Made by a program: the position numbers and the translations under genes | From: Psychrobacter sp. P11G3 | GTDB taxonomy: Bacteria; Pseudomonadota; Gammaproteobacteria; Pseudomonadales; Moraxellaceae | Direction: 5' to 3' | DNA length: 64,000 bases | Assembly: GCF_001435845.1 (NCBI RefSeq) | Contig: NZ_CM003596.1 | Location: forward strand, 682,001 to 746,000 | In this document: positions 6,887-14,724 of the stretch, piece after piece | Position numbering within the stretch: the stretch's first letter is position 1 | Layout of the letters: every line of letters begins with the position of its first letter | Notes under the pieces: model-generated | Databases searched by the model: none | What the model was told of the DNA's origin: nothing | Seen by the model: the letters and a program-made list of their open reading frames with translations, nothing else

Positions 6887-9646
6887 TCATACAAGCTTTG
6901 TTACTTTAAAGCTATTTCCCTTAGTACTGGCTTTGGATAGTTCCAATTTTAAACCGTTTGCAATGCGCCCATGCCTAAACTTTAGCATTGCGCCTACTGA
7001 TCGGCTGCTCAATGACTTACCGCCGTTTAAGTCTAATAATATTTCTTGTAAATTATTATCTATTTGAGTATGAATTAAGGCTTGATCGTACAACTCCCTA
7101 GCATTAAATATTATATTACTTCGCCATTTATAAATGCATGCTAGTAACTCGCTTAACGCTTCATGTTCTGGGTCTTTCTCCATGTTTTTATCAATCGAGC
7201 GTTTAGGGTCTGTCAGTCCTTCTACTTGTGTAGATAACCATAGTACCGGCTGGCGTGCTACGGTGTCCCAGTCCTCAAAACTAGGCAACCTATCTTTAGC
7301 CATACCGCCGGCGCGGTGTTCATTACTTTGAAGGTAGCCACGTATTAAGGTTATAGCGGCGGTGGCTAGCTTGTACCGGTTACACTCTATGTATGTGGCT
7401 GGTTTCAGTCCGTTAATGGCGGATAGATCGCGCTGGGCTTGTGTGGGGTTCTCTATACCGGTATCAAAACGGCAAGTTAAAACACGGCGCGGCATATCGC
7501 CCACTAAGGTTATATTGTTACCCGTCAATAAAAGCATGGCGCGGTGTGCTACTTCTACACTTTGGCTCATGCCTAGTATGCGTCCACTAAAGCGTTCAGA
7601 CGTTAAAAATGATGCCATCGTCGCGCTGTTAAAATGTCCCATGATATTATCCCAGATAATAAAACGCCGTCCTTCTATGACCATAGATAATAAGGTTTTG
7701 CGTATTTCGTCCTCGTTCTTTTCAATGCTTGGTGTCATAGCTGGGGCTGTACCAGTTGCAAGTAATCCTAAACACTCACAAAAGTAGGTCTTACCGCTGC
7801 CTTGTTTGGGTGCATCAAAGGCGAACGCCGGCGCGGTTGCTTGCGTGGTGCGTGTTATCGCTGTTAGTACGGCGGATAATGCTACGCTGCGGCTTATATC
7901 GTCTGCAAAGTCAAAAGTACTAAACGGTTTCATTAACTCATAGTATGCGGCTATAGCCTCCTGCTCACTTACTAATGCTGCTACGCTAACGCCGTGATCT
8001 AAGCAATCAAGATATAGCTTTGTACTTTTATCATAACCCTGTTTACTTACTATATGGTTGTCATGGGTGATTGTCGGCGCGCTTATAACAGCATTAAGCG
8101 GTTTTAGGTTCCTGTGCTTATGCATTGATAGTATTTGCTTAATGACCTTCGTTGGCGGATCAATCAGCCGCTCATGCATTGTCCTTCCAGTTTTTTGCCA
8201 CTGCCAATACTGATTTATAACGCCTAACTCATGCTCTAATAAAGATTCACTAAACCGTAATATATTGCCGTCTCTAATACTTACTAATTGGTCCCCCATA
8301 TCATAATAATCTGGCGAGGCTTGCATTATTCTAAGCGTTTTTAATGTGGTGTCTGACGTCTTGCCAGCAACGTGCTCAAGCCGGTGGGGTTGCTTTATCA
8401 ACTTATATGTTTTACCACCATGTGCTTGACTGAATAGGCGCGGACTTTGGCCTTGAATATATAGTTTGCCTGTGTTGCTATAATTATTATAGTCAGGCTC
8501 TAATGGGTCTTTAGTGATTGCCCCGTGATAGTGTTCTGGATTATCTAAAGCATCACCTATGCTTATCTGTTTACCGTCTGCCAATGTGATAATAAAGTCG
8601 CCGGCTAATACGTCCATATTGAGGGCACGTAAGACATTATTCTTTGCGGCTGTTAGCTGGTCGTCTGTAGGCTCTGTAATGCCTTGCTTAGTTAGGTTAG
8701 CAATAGCTTTATCATGGCTGAATACTGTCCGTATCTTTACCACTTCATCAGCATAAGGCGCTTTAGCTTGTATCTTCATTTCGGCTAGTGTTTTTTGCTG
8801 TTTGGTTGTCAGTTCAGGTAATGCGGCCTTTGTATCAAGTGGCTGCCCTTCATAGCATTCTGTTGCCACTGCTCGCTGCTCTAACGGTTTAATGCAATGC
8901 GAGCCAGCGGCAAAGTCTAGGCGGCTAGGCTGAAATACGGCGACATCAATAGGTGATCGTGATAAGTAGCTGCCTGCTTTGCTGATCTCATAATAACCAT
9001 GACCATTAAGCCATAGACGTTCGAACAATATCTTGCCAGCGCGTGCTATGTCGCTTGCATCAGTCACAAAAACATAAAGTCTTTGGCCTGTTAAGCCGTT
9101 CATCTGTTCATTGCCGTTATAGATATAGCTACTCGAGCTGGGGCGCCATATGTAAGGTATGTTATCAAGTGGTATGACATCATTAACGGCTTTGATAAAG
9201 TTAGCTTTAGATAGTGTTTTATCATCACAATCAAGCATCATGACGCCGCCATGATTGCCCCATCTATAATGTTTGTTTGTGCGAGTTAATGTGTTGTCTG
9301 GTCTGCCTTGCTCCTCATAAATTTTACTACTTAGTAGCAGCGTTTCATTATTCACGCCGGCATGAATGCCCCATGTTACCGCCTGATTATGTTCTAGGCT
9401 GTCCAATATATTAGCCACTTGCTGAACGCTATTAGTACTGACGTTTACCGCTTTGCCTTTGGTCATTTGCGCTACGGTATCGGTTATCATGTCACCATTA
9501 GCGACTAGCGTCCGCTTCTTAGTTAGCGTCTTTGGTGTTATACTCGTAACAATACTGAAGTCTGCTCTGATTTTAGTATTGAATTGTTCATGCTTTACTA
9601 ATGCCCCTACGTTTGCCGCGTCAGGGGTATTTTTAATATCTATCAT
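6887..9646 (-). CDS. Phage/satellite-type primase-helicase replication protein
   Basis: The chosen start at 9646 (MIDIKNTPDAANVG) has a GGGTGG site upstream, giving 919 aa; a start at 9715 would overlap the AlpA gene by 68 nt. The N-terminal part has archaeo-eukaryotic primase-like features: a hydrophobic run ending MLDCDD (about residues 137-142), then SSSSYI, and later RLDFAAGSHC. The C-terminal half is a helicase with Walker A (PKQGSGKT, Lys near 619), Walker B (RRFIIWDN) and a later LLLTGNN motif. This primase-plus-helicase layout is typical of P4-like satellites and integrative islands, and probably drives replication of the excised island. It is co-directional with the alpA gene and ends at a terminator beside a candidate origin. 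Confidence 0.8.
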   Translation of the reverse strand: MIDIKNTPDAANVGALVKHEQFNTKIRADFSIVTSITPKTLTKKRTLVANGDMITDTVAQMTKGKAVNVSTNSVQQVANILDSLEHNQAVTWGIHAGVNNETLLLSSKIYEEQGRPDNTLTRTNKHYRWGNHGGVMMLDCDDKTLSKANFIKAVNDVIPLDNIPYIWRPSSSSYIYNGNEQMNGLTGQRLYVFVTDASDIARAGKILFERLWLNGHGYYEISKAGSYLSRSPIDVAVFQPSRLDFAAGSHCIKPLEQRAVATECYEGQPLDTKAALPELTTKQQKTLAEMKIQAKAPYADEVVKIRTVFSHDKAIANLTKQGITEPTDDQLTAAKNNVLRALNMDVLAGDFIITLADGKQISIGDALDNPEHYHGAITKDPLEPDYNNYSNTGKLYIQGQSPRLFSQAHGGKTYKLIKQPHRLEHVAGKTSDTTLKTLRIMQASPDYYDMGDQLVSIRDGNILRFSESLLEHELGVINQYWQWQKTGRTMHERLIDPPTKVIKQILSMHKHRNLKPLNAVISAPTITHDNHIVSKQGYDKSTKLYLDCLDHGVSVAALVSEQEAIAAYYELMKPFSTFDFADDISRSVALSAVLTAITRTTQATAPAFAFDAPKQGSGKTYFCECLGLLATGTAPAMTPSIEKNEDEIRKTLLSMVIEGRRFIIWDNIMGHFNSATMASFLTSERFSGRILGMSQSVEVAHRAMLLLTGNNITLVGDMPRRVLTCRFDTGIENPTQAQRDLSAINGLKPATYIECNRYKLATAAITLIRGYLQSNEHRAGGMAKDRLPSFEDWDTVARQPVLWLSTQVEGLTDPKRSIDKNMEKDPEHEALSELLACIYKWRSNIIFNARELYDQALIHTQIDNNLQEILLDLNGGKSLSSRSVGAMLKFRHGRIANGLKLELSKASTKGNSFKVTKLV

Positions 9647-9647
9647 A

Positions 9648-9953
9648 TTAGCACCCACCCACTTCGTTATTAACAGAATTGTTAATTTCAGATTCATCAA
9701 GGTGCCATTGCTCAAGCCAATTCAATACGTCACGATTACGCCATGCAGTAATAGTTGGAGATAATTTAACTGGTGTAGGGAACTTTCCATTTTTTGACCA
9801 TTGCCATAGGGTAGTGCTGCCGAAAGGTAATAGAGGTAAAATCGTGCTAGCCCGGCTCATGCCTTCTAATGGAAGGGTAGTGGTAGGCATCATTTTTTGC
9901 TTACTATCTACTTTAAGAGCAGCTGCTGATTTGGTTTCTTGTTGCTTATTCAT
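9648..9953 (-). CDS. AlpA-family DNA-binding regulator/excisionase-like protein
   Basis: The 101-aa protein has the winged HTH of the AlpA family: MSRASTILPLLPFGSTTLWQW, then GKFPTPVKLSPTITAWR and NRDVLNWLEQ (about residues 32-85). AlpA proteins activate integrase or replication genes of P4-type islands and may act as excisionases. Its stop lies almost on top of the primase-helicase start, indicating a two-gene operon. The N-terminal 30 residues are low complexity and may be an annotation extension. Confidence 0.8.
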   Translation of the reverse strand: MNKQQETKSAAALKVDSKQKMMPTTTLPLEGMSRASTILPLLPFGSTTLWQWSKNGKFPTPVKLSPTITAWRNRDVLNWLEQWHLDESEINNSVNNEVGGC

Positions 9954-10042
9954 TTATAGAGCTCCACGTAGTGAATTGAGCTATAACGGTTTGTTACGGC
10001 TAACGTGAAGCTATTGTATGAGTAAGGGCAGGAGGCTTATAA

Positions 10043-10065
10043 GGGTATATAACCGTGATATACCC
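10043..10065. repeat. 8-bp inverted repeat downstream of alpA promoter region (candidate operator)
   Basis: GGGTATAT (10043-10050) faces ATATACCC (10058-10065) across a 7-nt spacer. It lies 90 nt upstream of alpA and just past the stop of the gene at 10073-10918. It has no T-run, so a binding site for AlpA or another regulator is more likely than a terminator. Confidence 0.4.
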
Positions 10066-10072
10066 CTGTTTT

Positions 10073-10918
10073 TTAGTTATTATTTTTTTGTGTTTCAATT
10101 CTCAATTGTTGAACTTGTTTGATCCAATAACTGACAGGCTTTTTTGTTATCTTTGCATTAAGATCTTTTGATGAGCTAACTATTCTTGCGTTAGTCGTAC
10201 CCTGATGTGCGGTAATATCCAATTGAGCTTTATGAAATAATACATTTAATATGCAAGTTACTGCTTTTAGAGTCTTCGGGTGCAATTCTTCATCGGCATT
10301 TACTGTCTGATTAGCCAACTCAATTTCTGTCTTTGCTAATCGCTCTTCCAACTCAGAAATTTTCTGATCTTTATCTATTAACTGTTGCTGAGTATCAGGC
10401 TTATTTATTAATTTATCTAGGCTATCTTTAGTAATTCTAATGTCATCTATCTCTAGGACATAGTCTGCTCTATCTATCAGGAAAGATGAATAAGGAATAT
10501 CTATTTCCATAATAGAATCTTTTTGATTGTAGTAGTCATTCATCTCTTTTGCAGTAAACTTAAAATAAAGCTTTTCTTCGGGAAAGTCCTTGATTTGCAA
10601 ACTAGCTTGTTCTGCTCCAGGTTTTGCAAGTAAACTTAAAATATATTCATCATTAATTAATATATAATTATTATTTAAAAAACATTTTTCATATTCAATT
10701 TCAGTGGTTACTTTGCCTACTTTATCCTGATAAGCTGTTGTTAATTCATGAACAAACTGACCCTTATACCAAATAGCTAAACTCAGCTTACCCTCTCTAA
10801 CTAAGTCTTTGACTAAAGTGATAGCATTCTCCTTACTTACCTCACCAAAATTATAAAGATCCATATATGTGATCATTTCATCGATGCTTAAGTATTCTTT
10901 TAAGTCGAAGATATTCAT
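10073..10918 (-). CDS. Unrecognised accessory protein with coiled coil and conserved C-terminal module (281 aa)
   Basis: The N-terminal 170 residues are of unknown type. A coiled coil covers about residues 180-210 (DKDQKISELEERLAKTEIEL). The last 70 residues (HPKTLKAVTCILNVLFHKAQL through KPVSYWIKQVQQLRIETQ) look like a module I associate with accessory genes in Acinetobacter and Psychrobacter mobile elements. The function is unknown; a regulatory or replication-associated role is possible from its place beside alpA. It is on the same strand as alpA, separated by about 120 nt with an inverted repeat. Confidence 0.6.
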   Translation of the reverse strand: MNIFDLKEYLSIDEMITYMDLYNFGEVSKENAITLVKDLVREGKLSLAIWYKGQFVHELTTAYQDKVGKVTTEIEYEKCFLNNNYILINDEYILSLLAKPGAEQASLQIKDFPEEKLYFKFTAKEMNDYYNQKDSIMEIDIPYSSFLIDRADYVLEIDDIRITKDSLDKLINKPDTQQQLIDKDQKISELEERLAKTEIELANQTVNADEELHPKTLKAVTCILNVLFHKAQLDITAHQGTTNARIVSSSKDLNAKITKKPVSYWIKQVQQLRIETQKNNN

Positions 10919-11167
10919 ATGATTATTGCCTTATAATTTATTTCGTAGGGATAAATAGATACTACTACTAATAATATATTCCAATCCCAAATTTAACACT
11001 CCTATGCCAGATTAAAAGTCTTAACTGCTTTTAGAGTAAAGGGTTTAGATTTGCTGCCTCACGTATTAGTATTTCGTTAGCCTCATCATCAGGAGAAAGA
11101 CTAATTCACTATTGTTCGAGAGATTACCTCTTTTGAGAGAATGTTTTATAGCAATGATTCTCAATAG

Positions 11168-11395
11168 CTATCGTTCATTATTTCCGCTTGGATCATCCTC
11201 TTTATATAGAATAATATCACCTGGTTTACAGTCTAATAACTTGCATAGCTCATTAAGCGTCTCAAAATCGATACGTGTCACTTCATTATTGTACATTCTA
11301 TAGAGAGTGGACCTGCCTAGTTTAGACATTCTATCTGCATCTGCAACACGCAATCCTTTTTTAGCAAATAAGACAGGAAGATTGAGTTTAATCAT
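11168..11395 (-). CDS. Small XRE/Cro-CI-type repressor
   Basis: The 75-aa protein is almost entirely a Cro/CI HTH: VLFAKKGLRVADADRMSKLG, then RSTLYRMYNNEVTRIDFETLNELCKLLDCKPGDIILY. The tail CKPGDII is typical of short XRE regulators of mobile elements and toxin-antitoxin loci. It is divergent from the 92-aa gene at 11637. Two identical 11-bp repeats 21 bp apart lie immediately upstream and are a plausible autoregulatory operator. Confidence 0.85.
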   Translation of the reverse strand: MIKLNLPVLFAKKGLRVADADRMSKLGRSTLYRMYNNEVTRIDFETLNELCKLLDCKPGDIILYKEDDPSGNNER

Positions 11396-11409
11396 TAATA
11401 AGTCCCTAA

Positions 11410-11441
11410 AGTGATAATAAAATGCTTGCTAGTGATAATAA
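11410..11441. promoter_or_regulatory. Direct-repeat operator candidate upstream of the XRE gene
   Basis: AGTGATAATAA occurs at 11410-11420 and again at 11431-11441. The 21-bp centre spacing is two helical turns, so both copies face the same side of the DNA. The first copy lies 15 nt upstream of the XRE start codon. Confidence 0.5.
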
Positions 11442-11636
11442 TATGATTTAAAGTATGGTAAGTAGTGATGAAGTAATGCTAGCTATTAACAATTAATCGA
11501 CTAAATAACTATTATGCCATAGGTGTCTTTCATTGCCGAAATGCCTATATTTGCTATAACTACAAATAGACAAAAGATACTAGCAAGATCTACTTATTAT
11601 ATATTTTAAGGTTAATTAGAAAATGAGAGTAGTATT

Positions 11637-11915
11637 ATGCTAAATATTAGTTATGAAGAACTACGTAAAGAGTTAAAACCAACGGGCAGTATTGATGATG
11701 AAGCTAATCGCATTGCTAACCATCTCATTTGTGAGCTGTCTATTCCCATCGGAACATCTCTATCGAATTTTCTAGAGATTGATAGTTGCTTCAACAATCA
11801 TATGGCGATACGAATTTGGGTACAAAACCAGCTAATTAACTTGAAAGGTGATACGTTCAATGAAAAGTGTCAAGAGTTAAAAATCAGACTTTATGACAGC
11901 TTGCCTGTATATTAA
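11637..11915 (+). CDS. Unrecognised 92-aa protein divergent from the XRE regulator
   Basis: The product begins MLNISYEELRKELKPTGSID and is a mixed, acidic, soluble protein without hydrophobic segments or recognised motifs. The start has a weak GAGAG site. Its divergent arrangement with the XRE repressor suggests control by that repressor. A toxin or partner role cannot be shown from the sequence. Confidence 0.5.
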   Translation: MLNISYEELRKELKPTGSIDDEANRIANHLICELSIPIGTSLSNFLEIDSCFNNHMAIRIWVQNQLINLKGDTFNEKCQELKIRLYDSLPVY

Positions 11916-12057
11916 GGATTAGTCTGTTTACAATAGTCTATTCAATAAGACATCGTTTTTTTGTTAATTGAGTCTGTTATAAGTATTGTACAGATTCTAT
12001 CTGATTTAGACTGCTCTAACGAAACACTAGGTATTTTCTCCTAGGTACTAAGCATAA

Positions 12058-13521
12058 TCACTCTCGTTTCGGCAACTCATGCATTCCATATTCAAAAACG
12101 ATTGTAACATCTTCTATATTATCCATATTTCCTTGAGAAATGTTCATTCCCTTTATTATTTGTTCGATTTCATTAACGTCAGCATGTATTTGAGCTAAAT
12201 TATTTCCTTTAATATAGCTAAGTACTTTTTCTACCTTCGGGTCAGGTCTCATGTTCTTAATAAACTCTAAGTGTCTTTGTTCACGGTATAATTCAGCATA
12301 TTGAGTTCGGTACAACATGTATTTAGCATAAACTTCTGGGATGTTAGCAACATCTAGTGCAGGCGCTTCTAATATTTCATTGACTGTTTGCGGATTCTGT
12401 TCGGCCATTTTTCGAATAGCAGCTGGTAGAGATGTATCCTTCTTGCCACTTTTAGAGCCTGGGCTTTCTAATTTTAAGTCTTGTAAGGCGTCAGCTGCTA
12501 ACGCATTAGCATGTAAACTAATGAGATAATCCACGTCTTGTTGAGATATGGATTGATTACCATCAGAGTACCAATAATCTCCTTTTTTAGTCATAGAATT
12601 TCTTAGTTTCAATCGTAGACATTGAGCTGCTACTAGCCAATAATGTCTCTCATTCGCTAACCCATGATTGTCTCTATTCTTTAGACAATCGAAGGAATCA
12701 TCATAAAAGGCACCTGTTATTTTATCAGTCAAATAACGTTGCAAAGCCTGGTGGTGCGTAATGCTTGAAATTTGATTATATTTTAGAATTTTGAGACTGG
12801 GACTGTCATTGTCTGCGCTACGTCTATCTAAAATATCTCGAAATATTCCTTCCGGAAGTTCCACCATCTTATCAATTAGGCGATCAAGATTTTTTAAAAC
12901 TTTACGTACCTCGTTAGGTTGATGATAAAGCATATTACTATAAAGCTCCGCTAAGTACCCCCCGTATTCTTCGCTAAATACGAAGTCTTTACGAGGGTAG
13001 TATACTCTTAAATCTGTAGACCAAGCATCATTAACCAAAGCTAATTGGCGGATAAATGTCGGACTTGCCTTATGTAGATGAGCTAAAAGATAAAGACATT
13101 TGAGCATATCATTATGATATGGTTTATCAATATCTGTTTCTTTTGTTTGCTTTAAGTAGGTTCGGCGCCAATCCTTATCCTTTTTATTACCTCTATATAG
13201 ACCCAAAATTGTGTTCAAGTGCGTCTTCAGTGCTGAGTCATTAAGGTTTTTCCAAAAATCACTATTACTTTTCTCATCATCCAACACCCGTAATTCTTGT
13301 TTAAGCCCTTTAAGCGTTAATTGTCCATCAATATCAGTACTTTTTAGAAAGTCATAGTTTGATAGGGATAAAAAGAATGAGTCACTCTTAGAGCGTAACG
13401 ATACTTCATATGGTAAGAGATAAATCTCCCCATTAGCCACTGCTTCATAGTTCCCTTTATGCCTTCGGCGCAACTCATCTTTGTTTGTCACTAATAACTT
13501 TTCTTGACTTTCTGATGCCAT
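12058..13521 (-). CDS. Unrecognised 487-aa protein of the island
   Basis: I do not recognise this protein. It is soluble, highly charged and mostly helical by pattern. Points visible are a basic stretch (KDKDWRRTYLKQTK, about residues 115-128), several Trp/Tyr-rich segments (YPRKDFVFSEEYGGYLAELYSNML) and a C-terminal segment of about 60 residues that may be a separate domain (ISQGNMDNIEDVTIVFEYG). There is no Walker motif, nuclease signature or membrane helix. It stands alone on the minus strand between small plus-strand genes in a defence-bearing island, so a defence or regulatory role is possible but unproven. Confidence 0.55.
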   Translation of the reverse strand: MASESQEKLLVTNKDELRRRHKGNYEAVANGEIYLLPYEVSLRSKSDSFFLSLSNYDFLKSTDIDGQLTLKGLKQELRVLDDEKSNSDFWKNLNDSALKTHLNTILGLYRGNKKDKDWRRTYLKQTKETDIDKPYHNDMLKCLYLLAHLHKASPTFIRQLALVNDAWSTDLRVYYPRKDFVFSEEYGGYLAELYSNMLYHQPNEVRKVLKNLDRLIDKMVELPEGIFRDILDRRSADNDSPSLKILKYNQISSITHHQALQRYLTDKITGAFYDDSFDCLKNRDNHGLANERHYWLVAAQCLRLKLRNSMTKKGDYWYSDGNQSISQQDVDYLISLHANALAADALQDLKLESPGSKSGKKDTSLPAAIRKMAEQNPQTVNEILEAPALDVANIPEVYAKYMLYRTQYAELYREQRHLEFIKNMRPDPKVEKVLSYIKGNNLAQIHADVNEIEQIIKGMNISQGNMDNIEDVTIVFEYGMHELPKRE

Positions 13522-13650
13522 AAGTTTCTCACTTATTAATTTTTTCTGCTTTTTAGATCGTAGTATTGTTTTAATATCTACACCAGAGCAACAGGTTAGT
13601 TTTTGCTAGTTGCCTAAACAACTAAAATGTCTAATAAAGAGGTAAATAAT

Positions 13651-13962
13651 ATGTCAAATATTGTACAACGTAACTTACAACGTAGCTTGGCTAAGAGCGT
13701 CTCGGTCCTTGCAGAAGAAACGGGGCTTTCACCAAATGAAATAATGAACACTCTTAACGATGAGTACGGATATGTAACTCCAGAGTTATTGCCTGATTTA
13801 AATAAGCAAGTTGAGTTAGATAGGGCTGCTGATCTCCATGCTAAGCAAAAGAAAATTAAAGTCAACAAAGTAGCTGTGTTGAAAACTGCCTTAGATCGTG
13901 AAGCCAGTGAATTAGCCAAAATCGTTAGGGATAAAAATGAAGAGCGTAAACCCCAAGTTTAA
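13651..13962 (+). CDS. Unrecognised small basic protein (103 aa)
   Basis: The start at 13651 (MSNIVQRNLQRSLAKSVSVL) is preferred over 13627 because GAGG lies 8 nt before it. The protein is helical with a Lys-rich middle (LHAKQKKIKVNKVAVLK) and a charged C-terminus, consistent with nucleic-acid binding. No family is recognised. It is followed by a very strong terminator and is divergent from the 487-aa gene. Confidence 0.5.
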   Translation: MSNIVQRNLQRSLAKSVSVLAEETGLSPNEIMNTLNDEYGYVTPELLPDLNKQVELDRAADLHAKQKKIKVNKVAVLKTALDREASELAKIVRDKNEERKPQV

Positions 13963-13994
13963 CCTTCTCACCTAATAAAAGTATGAAAATTAAT

Positions 13995-14038
13995 AACCTC
14001 TTGAAGCTATATTCTTTATAGCTTCAAGAGGTTTTTTT
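13995..14038 (+). terminator. Rho-independent terminator
   Basis: A perfect 17-bp stem (13995-14011 with 14017-14033) and a 5-nt loop are followed by T-rich sequence. It isolates the small gene at 13651 from the recombinase operon that starts at 14161. Confidence 0.92.
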
Positions 14039-14160
14039 ATGCCTAAAATAATACTAACTGCTTAATAATACTAATTATTTTACGATATTAAGCCCCACAA
14101 CACTAAAGCATTTGACACCTAAGTGATTATTGGATAACATGAATTATATTCACTATTATT

Positions 14161-14724
14161 ATGTATATGATGAAAAATAATAAACTTAAGGTTAGGCAGA
14201 AACTTGCTAATCCTAGTAAGGATGATTTGTATGTACATCCGTATGCTAGAGCTGCTTTATGTATTTGGCAGAGATTGAGACCTAAGACTACTTATATCAA
14301 TACGAAGTTTTTGAATAACTTCTACCGTCCACCACTTCGCTTGGTTGATGGAGGAGACGGTGCTTTCTATTTCTTTAATGATTTCCAAAGAGTCGATCAG
14401 GCCTTAAGGCTCGAGAGTGATTACCCATGTTTAATCATCCCTGAAAGTATTAAAGATGTTCAGCAGCTCGCATGGATGGAGGTTATAGACTTGATATTCT
14501 TGAAAGGTATTCACCATCCTGATTTGTTTAAAGCGCTTAAACGTACTGCACCTCAAAGTGTTATATGTCAGCTAATGGAAATTAAGCAACTGACGGTAAA
14601 GGACTATTGCCATTTTGCAGGTATTAGCCAGAGTAGTTATGAATATCGCCAATGTAAGTTTGCAATAGAAGAGCGAGTTCTAGGTATTCCTCAAAGCATG
14701 AGCTGGTTGAGTGGTGCACCCTAA
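14161..14724 (+). CDS. First gene of recombinase trio, unrecognised 187-aa protein
   Basis: The product begins with a run of in-frame Met codons (14161, 14167, 14170), so the exact start is uncertain. It has a conserved-looking core (VHPYARAALCIWQRLRPKTT, then FNDFQRVDQALRLESDYPCLII) and a C-terminal HTH-like segment (TVKDYCHFAGISQSSYEYRQ). Its stop overlaps the next ATG by one base, so it is translationally coupled to the two large recombinase-like genes. I infer an accessory role in the same recombination module. No family is assigned. Confidence 0.6.
   Translation: MYMMKNNKLKVRQKLANPSKDDLYVHPYARAALCIWQRLRPKTTYINTKFLNNFYRPPLRLVDGGDGAFYFFNDFQRVDQALRLESDYPCLIIPESIKDVQQLAWMEVIDLIFLKGIHHPDLFKALKRTAPQSVICQLMEIKQLTVKDYCHFAGISQSSYEYRQCKFAIEERVLGIPQSMSWLSGAP

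Noticed and set aside
9679..10008. Plus-strand open frame opposite alpA
   Set aside because: It is antisense to a clear AlpA HTH gene and shows no domain pattern.
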